Part shown: piece after piece, positions 8,176 through 16,525 of the stretch
How positions within the stretch are numbered: position 1 is the stretch's first letter
Layout: every line of letters starts with the position of its first letter
Assembly (NCBI GenBank): GCA_016931495.1
Contig: JAFGER010000051.1
Span: 1-52,742 of the forward strand
Length of the DNA stretch: 52,742 bases
Direction of reading: 5' to 3'
Source: Chlorobiaceae bacterium
GTDB taxonomy: Bacteria > Bacteroidota > Chlorobiia > Chlorobiales > Chlorobiaceae
Translations under genes and position numbers: made by a program
The notes under the pieces: generated by a model
Seen by the model: the letters and a program-made list of their open reading frames with translations, nothing else
Told to the model about the DNA's origin: nothing
Database searches by the model: none

Positions 8176-8397
8176 AAGAAATTGGGCTAAAGCCCTTGTT
8201 TATTTGGCACTATCCATAAACCCCGGACGGAAGTCCGGGGCAATATTGAATGTAAGAGAGATGAATGTCCGTCGGGATAAATCCCTCCTGAATATGGCAG
8301 AGTCCATCGCTCTCTTCAACCATTGCCCCGGACTTCAGTCCGGGGTTGATGAAGAATTAATAAATCCGGGCTTTAGCCCAATTTCTTTTTCAGAGTT
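8176..8397. repeat. Composite palindromic repeat (REP-like), copy 1
   Basis: This 496-bp gap between cbiK and cbiL holds no gene. It contains mirrored units: ATTGGGCTAAAGCCC at about 8180-8194 and GGGCTTTAGCCCAATT at about 8371-8386, enclosing CCCCGGACGGAAGTCCGGGG (8221-8240) and CCCCGGACTTCAGTCCGGGG (8325-8344). A related composite is present at 34941-35190. Such extragenic palindromes are often spread by REP-associated transposases; none is in the window. Confidence 0.75.
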
Positions 8398-8540
8398 GGC
8401 TGCGTTCTTCCTCGAACAAATATACACACTGTTCATTGTCCGTGTGCGGTATCCTGCCGGATACGGGCGGCTCGCAATGACGGGGAAAACACAAGGCTGT
8501 TTGGTATTGACACTGTTATTTAAAAACCGTTTGCAACCCA

Positions 8541-9281
8541 ATGAACAAACAAGGCTCTATCGTGAGCGTTTCGCTTGGACCGGGTGATCCCGGTCTCATC
8601 ACCGTCAAGGCGCTGGCGCAGCTTCGCGAGGCTGACCTCATCTACTATCCCGGCACGGTCAGCGCTTCGGGCGCGGTGACGAGCGTGGCGCTCGATATTC
8701 TCGATGCGTACGATCTCGATCCGTCGAAGCTTCGCGGGATGCTGGTGCCGATGTCGCGCTCGCGGAAAGCTGCCGATGAGAGCTACGCGGCCAATTACGC
8801 TGCGATGGCGGAACAGGTGCGGGCGGGCCGCCGGGTGGCGGTGGTGAGCGTCGGCGACGGGGGCTTTTACAGCACCGCGTCGGCGATTATCGAGCGGGCG
8901 CGGCGGGACGGTCTGGAGTGTTCGATGACGCCGGGTATCCCGGCCTTCATCGCCGCCGGGTCGGCTGCCGGAATGCCGCTCGCGTTGCAAAGCGACAGCG
9001 TGCTCGTGCTGGCGCAGATCGACGAGATCGGCGAACTCGAACGCGCGCTCGCCAGCCACAGCACCGTGGTGGTGATGAAGCTCTCGACGGTCAGAGATGA
9101 GCTGGTCAGCTTCCTCGAACGGTATGGCAAGCCCTTTCTCTACGCCGAAAAAGTTGGCATGTCGGGCGAGTTCATCACGATGGAGATCGACGCCTTGCGG
9201 GATCGCGCCGTCCCCTACTTTTCGCTGCTGGTCTGCTCACCGCATTGCCGGCAGTCAACCCTTTCGCCATTTACGTCATGA
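8541..9281 (+). CDS. cbiL: Cobalt-factor II / precorrin-2 C20-methyltransferase
   Basis: The 246-residue tetrapyrrole methylase has SLGPGDPGLITVKALAQL (11-28), the CbiL/CobI-typical IYYPGT (35-40), VAVVSVGDGGFYSTA (near 95-109) and TPGIPAFIAA (near 131-140). It adds the C20 methyl group to give cobalt-factor III. The chain ends with an extra LSPFTS tail, because its stop TGA (9279-9281) overlaps the ATG of the next gene (ATGA), a sign of coupled translation. It restarts the cbi operon after the repeat-rich gap following cbiK. Position and partners (CbiK present, no CobG) favour the cobalt-first anaerobic substrate. Confidence 0.92.
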   Translation: MNKQGSIVSVSLGPGDPGLITVKALAQLREADLIYYPGTVSASGAVTSVALDILDAYDLDPSKLRGMLVPMSRSRKAADESYAANYAAMAEQVRAGRRVAVVSVGDGGFYSTASAIIERARRDGLECSMTPGIPAFIAAGSAAGMPLALQSDSVLVLAQIDEIGELERALASHSTVVVMKLSTVRDELVSFLERYGKPFLYAEKVGMSGEFITMEIDALRDRAVPYFSLLVCSPHCRQSTLSPFTS

Positions 9282-10684
9282 ACGGCAAAATTACCGTCGC
9301 GGGCCTCGGCCCCGGCAGCGACTCGATGATGACCCCGCAGGTGCTCGATGCGATCCGCACGGCTGACGCGGTTGTCGGCTACACCGGCTATCTCAAAAGC
9401 ATCGGGCACCTGATCCCGGACTTCGTCCAAACCGTGGCGACCGGCATGACCGGAGAGATGCAGCGGGCCGAAAAGGCGTTCGCGCTGGCCTCCGAAGGGC
9501 GGAGGGTCGTGGTGGTCAGTTCGGGCGACGCGGGCATTTACGGCATGGCTCCACTCATTCTCGAACTGCACGCGAGTGGCCGCTGGCCCGAAGTCGCGGT
9601 CGATGTTCTGCCGGGCATCAGCGCGTTCCAGGCCGCCGCCGCGCGGCTCGGCGCTCCGGTGAGCCACGACTTCTGCGCCATTTCGCTCTCCGACCTGATG
9701 ACGCCGTGGGAGGTGATAGAAAAGCGGATCGAAGCGGCGGCTTCGGCGGATTTCGTGACCGCAATCTACAACCCTCGCAGCCGCGACCGCTACTGGCAAA
9801 TTCACCGCTTCCGCGAGCTGTTCCTGCGCCACCGCTCGCCCGCGACGCCGGTGGGCATCGTCCGCAACGTCTCGCGCGGCGACGAATCGGTCATGCTGAC
9901 GACGCTCGGCGAGTTCGATCCTGATTCGCTCGACATGTTCACCGTGATGCTGGTGGGCAACTCGACCACCTTTATTTCCAGCGAGCGGATGATTACGCCG
10001 AGAGGCTATTTCAGTCGTGAGGAGGAGAACTCGATGGGCGTCGGCCAGTCGATCATGAGCGGCAGCTTCCATACGATTGCCGGACTGATGAAGCCGGACG
10101 GTCGCCCGAACGACGAGCGCTGGGCGGTCATGCACACGATCCACACCACCGCCGATTTCGAGATGCAGGAGCTGTTCCACGCCTCGCCCGGCGCGATCCG
10201 GCGGTGGCACGAGGCGCTGACCGCCGGTGGCGCAACGATTGTCACCGACGTGACGATGGTGCAGTCGGGCTTGCGCAAGGCGGCGCTGGAGCGCTACGGC
10301 GTGACGGTGCGCTGCTATCTGCACGACGAGCGTGTGGCCGGGCTGGCCAAAAGCGCGTCCATCACGCGCAGCCAGGCGGGGATGCGGCTTGCCGCCGAGG
10401 AGCATCCAGACGCGCTGTTCGTCATCGGCAACGCGCCGACGGCGCTGCTGGAGCTGGCTTCCCTCCTGCATCGCGGAGCCTTTGCGCCGATGGGGGTGAT
10501 AGGCGCGCCGGTCGGGTTCGTGAACGTGGTCGAGTCAAAGCACCGGCTCAAGGCGGCTGCGGGCGCGACGCCGATTGCCGTCATCGAGGGGCGCAAGGGG
10601 GGCAGCGCGATTGCAGCCACCATCGTGAACGCGGCCTTCAGCCTCGACGAAGCGGAGGCGATGAATCCGGGGTGCTATGTCTGA
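9278..10684 (+). CDS. cbiHC: CbiH-CbiC fusion: C17-methyltransferase plus precorrin-8 methylmutase
   Basis: The protein has 468 residues from the ATG at 9278, which overlaps the cbiL stop. A TTG 33 bases earlier is in frame but unneeded. Residues 1-240 are CbiH/CobJ-like: VAGLGPGSDSMMTPQV (7-22), VVVVSSGDAGIYGMA (near 77-91), LPGISAFQAAA, and YNPRS in the C-lobe. This half performs C17 methylation with ring contraction of cobalt-factor III. Residues about 245-468 are CbiC/CobH-like: HTIHTTADFEMQ (near 287) with the catalytic His region, VTDVTMVQSGL, FVIGNAPTALLEL and GVIGAPVGFVNVVESK. This half moves the C11 methyl to C12 to give cobyrinate. The two steps are not consecutive, so the fusion probably fixes stoichiometry rather than channelling. 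CbiE overlaps its 3' end. Confidence 0.92.
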   Translation: MNGKITVAGLGPGSDSMMTPQVLDAIRTADAVVGYTGYLKSIGHLIPDFVQTVATGMTGEMQRAEKAFALASEGRRVVVVSSGDAGIYGMAPLILELHASGRWPEVAVDVLPGISAFQAAAARLGAPVSHDFCAISLSDLMTPWEVIEKRIEAAASADFVTAIYNPRSRDRYWQIHRFRELFLRHRSPATPVGIVRNVSRGDESVMLTTLGEFDPDSLDMFTVMLVGNSTTFISSERMITPRGYFSREEENSMGVGQSIMSGSFHTIAGLMKPDGRPNDERWAVMHTIHTTADFEMQELFHASPGAIRRWHEALTAGGATIVTDVTMVQSGLRKAALERYGVTVRCYLHDERVAGLAKSASITRSQAGMRLAAEEHPDALFVIGNAPTALLELASLLHRGAFAPMGVIGAPVGFVNVVESKHRLKAAAGATPIAVIEGRKGGSAIAATIVNAAFSLDEAEAMNPGCYV

Positions 10685-11879
10685 GCAGTTCACGCTCATC
10701 GGCCTCAGCGACAGCGCGGAGCCGCGTCTCGATCCCGCCGCCATCGCAGCCATCGGCGCGGCTCGCATCTTCGCGGGCGGAACGCGCCATCGCGAAATCG
10801 TCGCTGAGTTGTTGCCGTCCGGCTCTCGCTGGATCACCATCGCTCCGCCGATTGACGGGGTGCTGAACGCGCTCGACGAAGCCGACGAGCCGGTGGTGGT
10901 CTTCGCTTCAGGCGATCCGTTTTTCTACGGCTTCGGCGCAACCTTGCGGAAGCGTTTTCCCAGCGCATCGATCCAAAGCTTTCCGTCGTTCCACTCGCTC
11001 CAGATGCTCGCGCAGCGTTGCCTGATTCCGTACCAGTCGATGCGCCACGCCTCGCTCACCGGGCGAAGCTGGGAGGAGCTGGATTGCGCCTTGATAGCAG
11101 GCGAACGGTTCATCGGCGTGTTGACTGACACCCGCAAAACCCCGCCGGAGGTGGCGCGTCGAATGCTCGATTTCGGCTATTCCGGTTACCGCATGGTGGT
11201 CGGCGAAGCGCTCGGCGGCAGTAGCGAGCGCCTCACGCACTGCACGCTGGAGGAGGCCATCGGGATGAAATTTGGCCGACTCAACTGCCTGCTGCTCGAA
11301 GCCACCGAGCCGCCGAAGCGCTGGTTCGGCATTCCAGAAAACTTCTTCGACGGCCTGCCGGGGCGGCCCAACATGATTACCAAAATGCCTTTCCGCCTGG
11401 CCGCCCTCGCAGCGCTTGAGCTTGGCCGGGCGCGCACCTTCTGGGACGTGGGCTTCTGCACCGGCTCGGTCGCCATCGAAGCGCGGCTCCAGTTTCCATG
11501 CCTCGCCGTGACCGCCTTCGAGAAGCGCCCCGAGTGCGACGCTCTGCTGGAAAAGAACGCTCGCCGCTTCGGAGCGCCCGGCATCGCGAAGGTGATGGGC
11601 GACTTTCTGACGCAGGATCACCGGGCGTTGAGCGGCAGCGACGGCGTCGATGCGGTCTTCATTGGCGGTCATGGCGACCGGCTCGACGAGGTGTTCGATG
11701 TGGTCGCAAACCATCTCTCACCCGGAGGCCGCGTGGTCATGAATGCCGTTCGCCAGCCGAGCGCCGAAGCGTTCGCCGCCAGCGCCGCCCGGCGGGGCAT
11801 GGAACTCGCCGAGTCGCTGAAGCTAACCGTTGGCGAGCACAATCCGGTGACGGTCATGAAGGCGGTAAAGCCGGGGTGA
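10677..11879 (+). CDS. cbiET: CbiE-CbiT fusion: precorrin-7 C5-methyltransferase and C15-methyltransferase/decarboxylase
   Basis: The protein has 400 residues, the normal length of CobL/CbiET fusions. The N-terminal half (1-205) is a tetrapyrrole methylase: FTLIGLSDSAEPRLDPAA, VVVFASGDPFFYGFG (near 73-87), IQSFPSFHSLQMLAQ. The C-terminal half (about 215-400) is a Rossmann methyltransferase: GRPNMITKMPFRLAALAAL, FWDVGFCTGSVAIEA (near 253-267; the SAM loop is VGFCTGS instead of the usual VGAGTGS), DAVFIGGHGDRLDEV. Together they methylate C5 and C15 and remove the C12 acetate carboxylate. The gene overlaps cbiHC by eight bases. Confidence 0.92.
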   Translation: MSEQFTLIGLSDSAEPRLDPAAIAAIGAARIFAGGTRHREIVAELLPSGSRWITIAPPIDGVLNALDEADEPVVVFASGDPFFYGFGATLRKRFPSASIQSFPSFHSLQMLAQRCLIPYQSMRHASLTGRSWEELDCALIAGERFIGVLTDTRKTPPEVARRMLDFGYSGYRMVVGEALGGSSERLTHCTLEEAIGMKFGRLNCLLLEATEPPKRWFGIPENFFDGLPGRPNMITKMPFRLAALAALELGRARTFWDVGFCTGSVAIEARLQFPCLAVTAFEKRPECDALLEKNARRFGAPGIAKVMGDFLTQDHRALSGSDGVDAVFIGGHGDRLDEVFDVVANHLSPGGRVVMNAVRQPSAEAFAASAARRGMELAESLKLTVGEHNPVTVMKAVKPG

Positions 11880-11902
11880 GCGGTCGATCCGCCTGATCCG
11901 TC

Positions 11903-11965
11903 AGATCAGACCGATCTGACATATCGGACAGATCCTGTACGGGCGACCGGCCGGTCGCCCCTACG
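11903..11965. repeat. Palindromic intergenic repeat between cbiET and cbiGF
   Basis: A perfect 20-bp palindrome (GGGCGACCGGCCGGTCGCCC, 11941-11960) follows a run of related TCAGATCAGACCGATCTGA units (11903-11921). The latter resemble the GATCAGACCGATCAGG stretch at the 3' end of cobA (7063-7078). The palindrome could pause or attenuate the operon. Confidence 0.6.
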
Positions 11966-11993
11966 AAATTTATTCACAACAACGATTTTTACC

Positions 11994-13868
11994 ATGCACG
12001 AACGAATCGCCATTATCGCCATCACCGAAACTGGAATCGCTCTCGGCCACTCACTGAAAAGCCTGCTTGCCGCCGATGGGTTTGCCGGGTGCGGGCTGTT
12101 CTCGTCCCGCGTCGCCGAGGGTGTCGAACCCATCGAGAGCGTTCCGGCGTTTGTCCGGCAATCGTTCGGCAGCTTCGACGCCTTTGTCTTTATCGGCTCG
12201 CTCGGCATCTGCGTGCGCTCGATTGCGCCGGTGTTGCAGGGCAAGCACATCGATCCGGCGGTCATCAACTGCGACGAGTCGGGGCGGTTCGTGCAGAGCG
12301 TCTTGTCGGGCCATTCGGGCGGAGCAAATGCGCTGGCCGGGCGCGTGGCGCGGCTGCTCGGCGGGCAGGCGGTGCTGAGTACGTCGAGCGATGTGCAGGG
12401 GTTGTGGCCGCTCGATATTCTGGGGCGCGAAGAGGGGTGGAGCGTCGAGTTCGCCTCGCCGGTCGCGGGGGAGTCGATGACCACGGCGATGGCGGCGTTT
12501 GTGAACCATGAGCCGACGACGCTGCTCTTCGACGTTCGCGACGCGCTCACCGACCAGCTCGAACGCACCGCGCCGCCGTTCGTCACGATTGCCTGTCGCA
12601 TCGAGGAGGTCGATTTCGGCACCTGCCGTCTGTTGCTGGCTGTCACGCCGCGCCTCATCGACGCGCCGGTGCAGACGATTTTCTATCGCCCGAAGGTGCT
12701 CTGCGTAGGGGTCGGGTCGGAGCGGGGCATCGATCCCGCACGGTTCGTCCGCTCGATCACGGCGGAGCTTGCCTCTGCGGGGTTGTCGCCGCGTTCGATC
12801 CGCAGTGTTGGTTCGGTCGATTTCAAGCTGGACGAAGAGGCCTTCATCGCCTTTGCCGAAGCGTGCGGCACGACGCTGAAGGGCTTCGCGCCGGAGCAGC
12901 TCGAAAGCGCCGGGCCGGTGCCCAATCCCTCCGATGTCGTCTTCCGCAAAACCGGTGTGCACAGCGTTTCCGAGGCTTCGGCAGCGCTGCTTTCCGGCGA
13001 AAATCGCTGGCTGGTCGAGAAGCAGAAGGTCGCGCTCGACGGTGTTCCTGACGGGGAACCGCGTCATTACACCTTCGCCGTCAGCCTCCTGCGCGGTGCC
13101 GAACGGCGCGGGCGAATCGCCATTGTCGGGGCGGGGCCGGGCGATCCGGAACTGGTGACGGTCAAGGGCAAGCGCTACCTCGAACAGGCCGACCTGATTC
13201 TCTACGCGGGCAGCCTCGTGCCGGAGAAGCTCACCCACTGCGCCAAACCGGGGGCGCTGGCGCGAAGCTCGGCTTCGATGCCGCTCGAAGAGCAGTTCGC
13301 GCTGATGGCGAGCTTCTGCCGCCGGGGCAAATTCGTCGTGCGGCTGCACACCGGCGATCCGTCGATCTACGGGGCGATCCAGGAGCAGATGGCCTTTTTC
13401 GACGCCGAGGGGTTCGAGTACGAAATCGTGCCGGGCGTGTCGTCGTTCCAGGCGGCGGCGGCGGTGTTGCAGTCGCAGTTCACCGTGCCGGAGAAGGTGC
13501 AGACCATCATCCTGACGCGCGGCAGCGGGCGGACGCCGGTGCCGGACAAGGAGCGCCTCTCGGAGCTGGCCCGAGCGCGGGCGACCATGTGCATCTACCT
13601 GAGCGCGGAATGGAGCGACGAGGTGCAGGCCGAATTGCTCGCACACTACCCGCCCGAAACCCCCGTGGCGGTCTGCTACCGGCTCACCTGGGACGACCAG
13701 CAGGTGTGGCGCGGGCGGCTCGACGGGCTGTCGGCGCTGGTGCGCGAGAGTGGCAAGAGCCGCACGGTGCTGCTGGTGGTCGGCGAGGCGATCGGCGCGC
13801 GCGACGGGCGCTCGAAGCTCTACGATCCCTCCTTCACGCATGGCTTCCGCGAAGGGCACGGCGCGTGA
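11994..13868 (+). CDS. cbiGF: CbiG-CbiF fusion: cobalt-precorrin-5A hydrolase plus precorrin-4 C11-methyltransferase
   Basis: The protein has 624 residues. Residues 1-365 are Cbi[18 protein letters not shown] (4-20), [18 protein letters not shown] (near 63-80), [13 protein letters not shown] (near 103-115), and the C-terminal subdomain [10 protein letters not shown]...[15 protein letters not shown]. CbiG opens the delta-lactone ring and releases acetaldehyde. Residues about 371-624 are Cbi[23 protein letters not shown] (near 372), [19 protein letters not shown] (near 445) and [15 protein letters not shown]. CbiF adds the C11 methyl immediately before CbiG acts, so this fusion joins consecutive steps. 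The start ATG at 11994 follows a 114-bp spacer with a palindrome; cbiJD follows ten bases after its stop. Confidence 0.93.
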   Translation: MHERIAIIAITETGIALGHSLKSLLAADGFAGCGLFSSRVAEGVEPIESVPAFVRQSFGSFDAFVFIGSLGICVRSIAPVLQGKHIDPAVINCDESGRFVQSVLSGHSGGANALAGRVARLLGGQAVLSTSSDVQGLWPLDILGREEGWSVEFASPVAGESMTTAMAAFVNHEPTTLLFDVRDALTDQLERTAPPFVTIACRIEEVDFGTCRLLLAVTPRLIDAPVQTIFYRPKVLCVGVGSERGIDPARFVRSITAELASAGLSPRSIRSVGSVDFKLDEEAFIAFAEACGTTLKGFAPEQLESAGPVPNPSDVVFRKTGVHSVSEASAALLSGENRWLVEKQKVALDGVPDGEPRHYTFAVSLLRGAERRGRIAIVGAGPGDPELVTVKGKRYLEQADLILYAGSLVPEKLTHCAKPGALARSSASMPLEEQFALMASFCRRGKFVVRLHTGDPSIYGAIQEQMAFFDAEGFEYEIVPGVSSFQAAAAVLQSQFTVPEKVQTIILTRGSGRTPVPDKERLSELARARATMCIYLSAEWSDEVQAELLAHYPPETPVAVCYRLTWDDQQVWRGRLDGLSALVRESGKSRTVLLVVGEAIGARDGRSKLYDPSFTHGFREGHGA

Positions 13869-13878
13869 GGAGGGCGGC

Positions 13879-15729
13879 ATGATCCTGCTTTTCGGCGGCA
13901 CCACCGAGGGGCGGAAGGCGGCGATGCTGCTTGACCGACTCGGCCTGCCTTTTATCTACTCGACCAAAACCCGCGTCGAGCCGTTCGCGACCTCACATGG
14001 CGAGTTCCGCCACGGAGCGCTCGACGAGGTGGCGCTGTCCGAACTCATCGCATCGCGCGGCGTCCGGCTCGTCATCGACGCCGCCCACCCCTTTGCCGCC
14101 CGACTGCACCGCTCGCTGTTCGAGGTTTGCCAGCGCCTCGCCATCCGACTGATCCGCTTCGACCGGGCATCCGTCCCGTTGCCGGATATCGCGGGCCTCC
14201 ATTCCGTCGCCGATTTCTCGGAAGCCCACGCGCTGCTCGAACGTCTCGAACCGGCGAAGCTGCTTGCGCTCACCGGTGTACAATCCGCCGCCCCGTTGCG
14301 CTTGTGGTGGGAGCGGCGCGAGATGCTGTTGCGCATTCTGCCGCCGCAAGCCTCGAAGGCGCTGGCGCGGCGCGAAGGCTTTCCCGAAGCGAAGTTGCTG
14401 CCGATGAACCCCGATGGTTCCGACGAGGCGCTCGAAGCGCTGGTGCGGGAGCATGGCGTCGATTGCCTGCTCGTGAAGGAGAGTGGCGAGTCCGGCTTTT
14501 TTCCGGCGAAGCTCCGGGTTGCCGAGCGGTGCGCGATTCCGCTGATCGTCATCCGCCGTCCCTCCGCGCTTGCGTACGATACCGTCGTTTTCTCCGTCGA
14601 AGCGCTTGAAGTGCTGCTTTCGGACGCCGCCACGCTGAAGCCGCTCCGGACTGGCTACACCACCGGAGCCTGCGCCGCTGCGGCCACGAAAGCCGCCATG
14701 ATCGCGCTCCTTGACGGCGCTGCGCCCGAGTCGGTCACGCTCACGCTGCCGTCCGGCAAGGTCGCCAGCTTCGGCATCGTCTCGTACCGCGCGGAGCAAG
14801 GCTCTGCTCGGTGCGGAGTGCTGAAGTTCGCGGGCGACGATCCCGACGTGACGCACGGACTGTTGATCGTCAGCGAAGTCTCGATCGTGCCGGGCGGCCA
14901 CCCGGGCGAGGTGCATTTTCTGCAAGGCGAGGGGGTGGGCAGGGTGACGCTGCCGGGGCTGGAGATTCCGCCCGGCGAACCGGCGATCAACCCCGTGCCG
15001 CGCCGGATGATCCGGGAGTGCATCGCCGCCGAGCTGCGGCAGCGCGGGTTGCGCCACGCCGTCGAGGTCACGATTTCGGTGCCCGGCGGGGAGGCGGTCG
15101 CCCGCAAAACGATGAACGAGCGGCTCGGCATCACCGGCGGCATCTCGATTCTCGGCACCAGCGGCGAGGTCGTACCCTACTCGATGGAGGCGTGGCTCGC
15201 CAGCATCCGCCAATCCATCGCTGTCGCCGCCGCCAACGGTTGCACGACCCTCGCCCTCACCTCCGGCCTCCGGTCGGAGCGCCACCTCCGTACTCTCTAC
15301 CCAGACCTGCCGGAGCTGGCCAGCATCCACTACGGCAACTTCATCGGGCGCACCCTCGAGCTCGCAGGCCAGCACGGCGGATTCAGCCGCGTCATCGTCG
15401 GCGTCATGCTGGCCAAAGCCACCAAACTCGCCCAGGGCGAAGCCGATCTTTCCAGCCGTGTGGTTCCCCTCGATCCTCGATGGCTCGCGAACCTTGCCGC
15501 CGACCTCGGCTACAGCCCGGCAATCACGAGCCAGCTTGCCGACCTTCGTCTCGTCCGGAACATGACGGAGCTTGTGCCGTTCGGAAACGACGAACCGCTC
15601 TATCCGGCCATCGCATCCGCCTGCCGAGATGCCTGCGAACAATGGCTTCCCGGTGTGCCACTGACCTTCGTTTTGTTTGATATGGAGGGCGAGGCTGTCG
15701 TCTCTGAAAGGACGACCGACCGGGGGTGA
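13879..15729 (+). CDS. cbiJD: CbiJ-CbiD fusion: precorrin-6A reductase plus cobalt-precorrin-5B C1-methyltransferase
   Basis: The protein has 616 residues from the ATG at 13879, chosen for its GAGGAGGGC ribosome-binding site and because it begins the CbiJ fold (MILLFGGTTEGRKAAMLL). An upstream in-frame start would only read the cbiF gene in another frame. Residues 1-250 are CbiJ: GTTEGR (6-11), IDAAHPFAARLHRSL and CLLVKESGESGF; it reduces the macrocycle with a pyridine nucleotide. Residues about 255-616 are CbiD: LRTGYTTGACAAAATKAA (near 255), INPVPRRMI, TMNERLGITGGISILGTSG, HYGNFIGRTLELA; it transfers the C1 methyl. CbiD acts just before CbiJ, so this also joins consecutive steps. It is the last gene of the cbi run; no amidation or nucleotide-loop genes are in the window. 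Confidence 0.92.
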   Translation: MILLFGGTTEGRKAAMLLDRLGLPFIYSTKTRVEPFATSHGEFRHGALDEVALSELIASRGVRLVIDAAHPFAARLHRSLFEVCQRLAIRLIRFDRASVPLPDIAGLHSVADFSEAHALLERLEPAKLLALTGVQSAAPLRLWWERREMLLRILPPQASKALARREGFPEAKLLPMNPDGSDEALEALVREHGVDCLLVKESGESGFFPAKLRVAERCAIPLIVIRRPSALAYDTVVFSVEALEVLLSDAATLKPLRTGYTTGACAAAATKAAMIALLDGAAPESVTLTLPSGKVASFGIVSYRAEQGSARCGVLKFAGDDPDVTHGLLIVSEVSIVPGGHPGEVHFLQGEGVGRVTLPGLEIPPGEPAINPVPRRMIRECIAAELRQRGLRHAVEVTISVPGGEAVARKTMNERLGITGGISILGTSGEVVPYSMEAWLASIRQSIAVAAANGCTTLALTSGLRSERHLRTLYPDLPELASIHYGNFIGRTLELAGQHGGFSRVIVGVMLAKATKLAQGEADLSSRVVPLDPRWLANLAADLGYSPAITSQLADLRLVRNMTELVPFGNDEPLYPAIASACRDACEQWLPGVPLTFVLFDMEGEAVVSERTTDRG

Positions 15730-15757
15730 TGACGGCCAGCGCTTTGCCGGAAAGCCG

Positions 15758-16525
15758 CTACTTTAGGGTTAGCGGTTCCGATAAACGATACCCTTTGCCC
15801 CTTACCGTTCTGACCGGCAGCTTGATGCCGTGTTCCGCGCCTTTCTGGCGAAGCCGGTGCACCAGCACGTCGAGGGCTTTGCTGCCGGACGAAGCGTCAT
15901 CGTAGCCGAGCGAAGCGGTAAGTTCCTGACGGGAAATCTCGTCGGGGTTCGATGCAAGGTGAGCCAGAAAGTCAACCTCCTTCAGGGAAAGGCCGAGTTT
16001 TTCGCCGGTGGGCATGATGATGGTCGAGGTGGCTCTCACGAGCTGCCAGTTGGGGGAGAGCGGCTCAAGTGGGTTCATGCCGGCAGCCTGCTCATCCTCT
16101 CCGGTCGGGCTGAACCTGCCGAGATTGCTCTCGACGGAGGCGATCAGCTCGTCGGTATTGACCGGCTTGAGCAGGTAGGTGTCGGCCCCGGCCTTGTAGG
16201 CGGAGACGCGGCTTTCGATCGAGGTGCGGGCGGTCAGCACGATGATCCGCATGTTGGTGTTCTGGCGAATGAATTCGGCCAGAACCACGCCGTTCTGGTC
16301 GGGCAGGCCGAGGTCGAGGATCACCAGCGCGTAGGGTTTCTGGGCGACCTTGTGGTAGAAATCCAGGGCGCTTTTCGCTCCGGTCGCCTCATAGCCGTAA
16401 AGGGCAAGGGTTTCGACAATGCTGTCGCGGAAATCGTTGTCATCTTCAACGACCATGATTCTGCCCCTTTCAGCTTTATGGCTTGCTGGCGTTTCCTGCT
16501 CGATATCTGGTGAAAGTGCAGTCAT
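15758..16525 (-). CDS. OmpR-type response regulator
   Basis: The protein has 255 residues. An unusual 20-residue leader is followed by a receiver domain (about 22-140): acidic pair EDD (27-29), phospho-acceptor Asp71 in LVILDLGLPD, Thr in VLTARTS and Lys in LLKPVN. After a 25-residue linker comes a winged-helix DNA-binding domain (about 165-252), with LSLKEVDFLAHLASNPDEI and KALDVLVHRLRQKGAEHGIKLPVRTVRGKGYRL, as in OmpR/PhoB regulators. Its ATG overlaps the stop of the sensor kinase by four bases (16522-16525), so they are a co-translated pair. It converges on cbiJD (tail-to-tail, 28 bases apart). The target genes cannot be told. Confidence 0.92.
   Translation of the reverse strand: MTALSPDIEQETPASHKAERGRIMVVEDDNDFRDSIVETLALYGYEATGAKSALDFYHKVAQKPYALVILDLGLPDQNGVVLAEFIRQNTNMRIIVLTARTSIESRVSAYKAGADTYLLKPVNTDELIASVESNLGRFSPTGEDEQAAGMNPLEPLSPNWQLVRATSTIIMPTGEKLGLSLKEVDFLAHLASNPDEISRQELTASLGYDDASSGSKALDVLVHRLRQKGAEHGIKLPVRTVRGKGYRLSEPLTLK

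Noticed and set aside
8048-8587. 179-codon frame spanning the cbiK-cbiL gap
   Set aside because: It reads through the palindromic repeats and into cbiL in another frame.
12051-13904. Long minus-strand frame (617 codons) opposite cbiGF
   Set aside because: It is a shadow in GC-rich DNA; the plus strand has clear CbiG and CbiF motifs.
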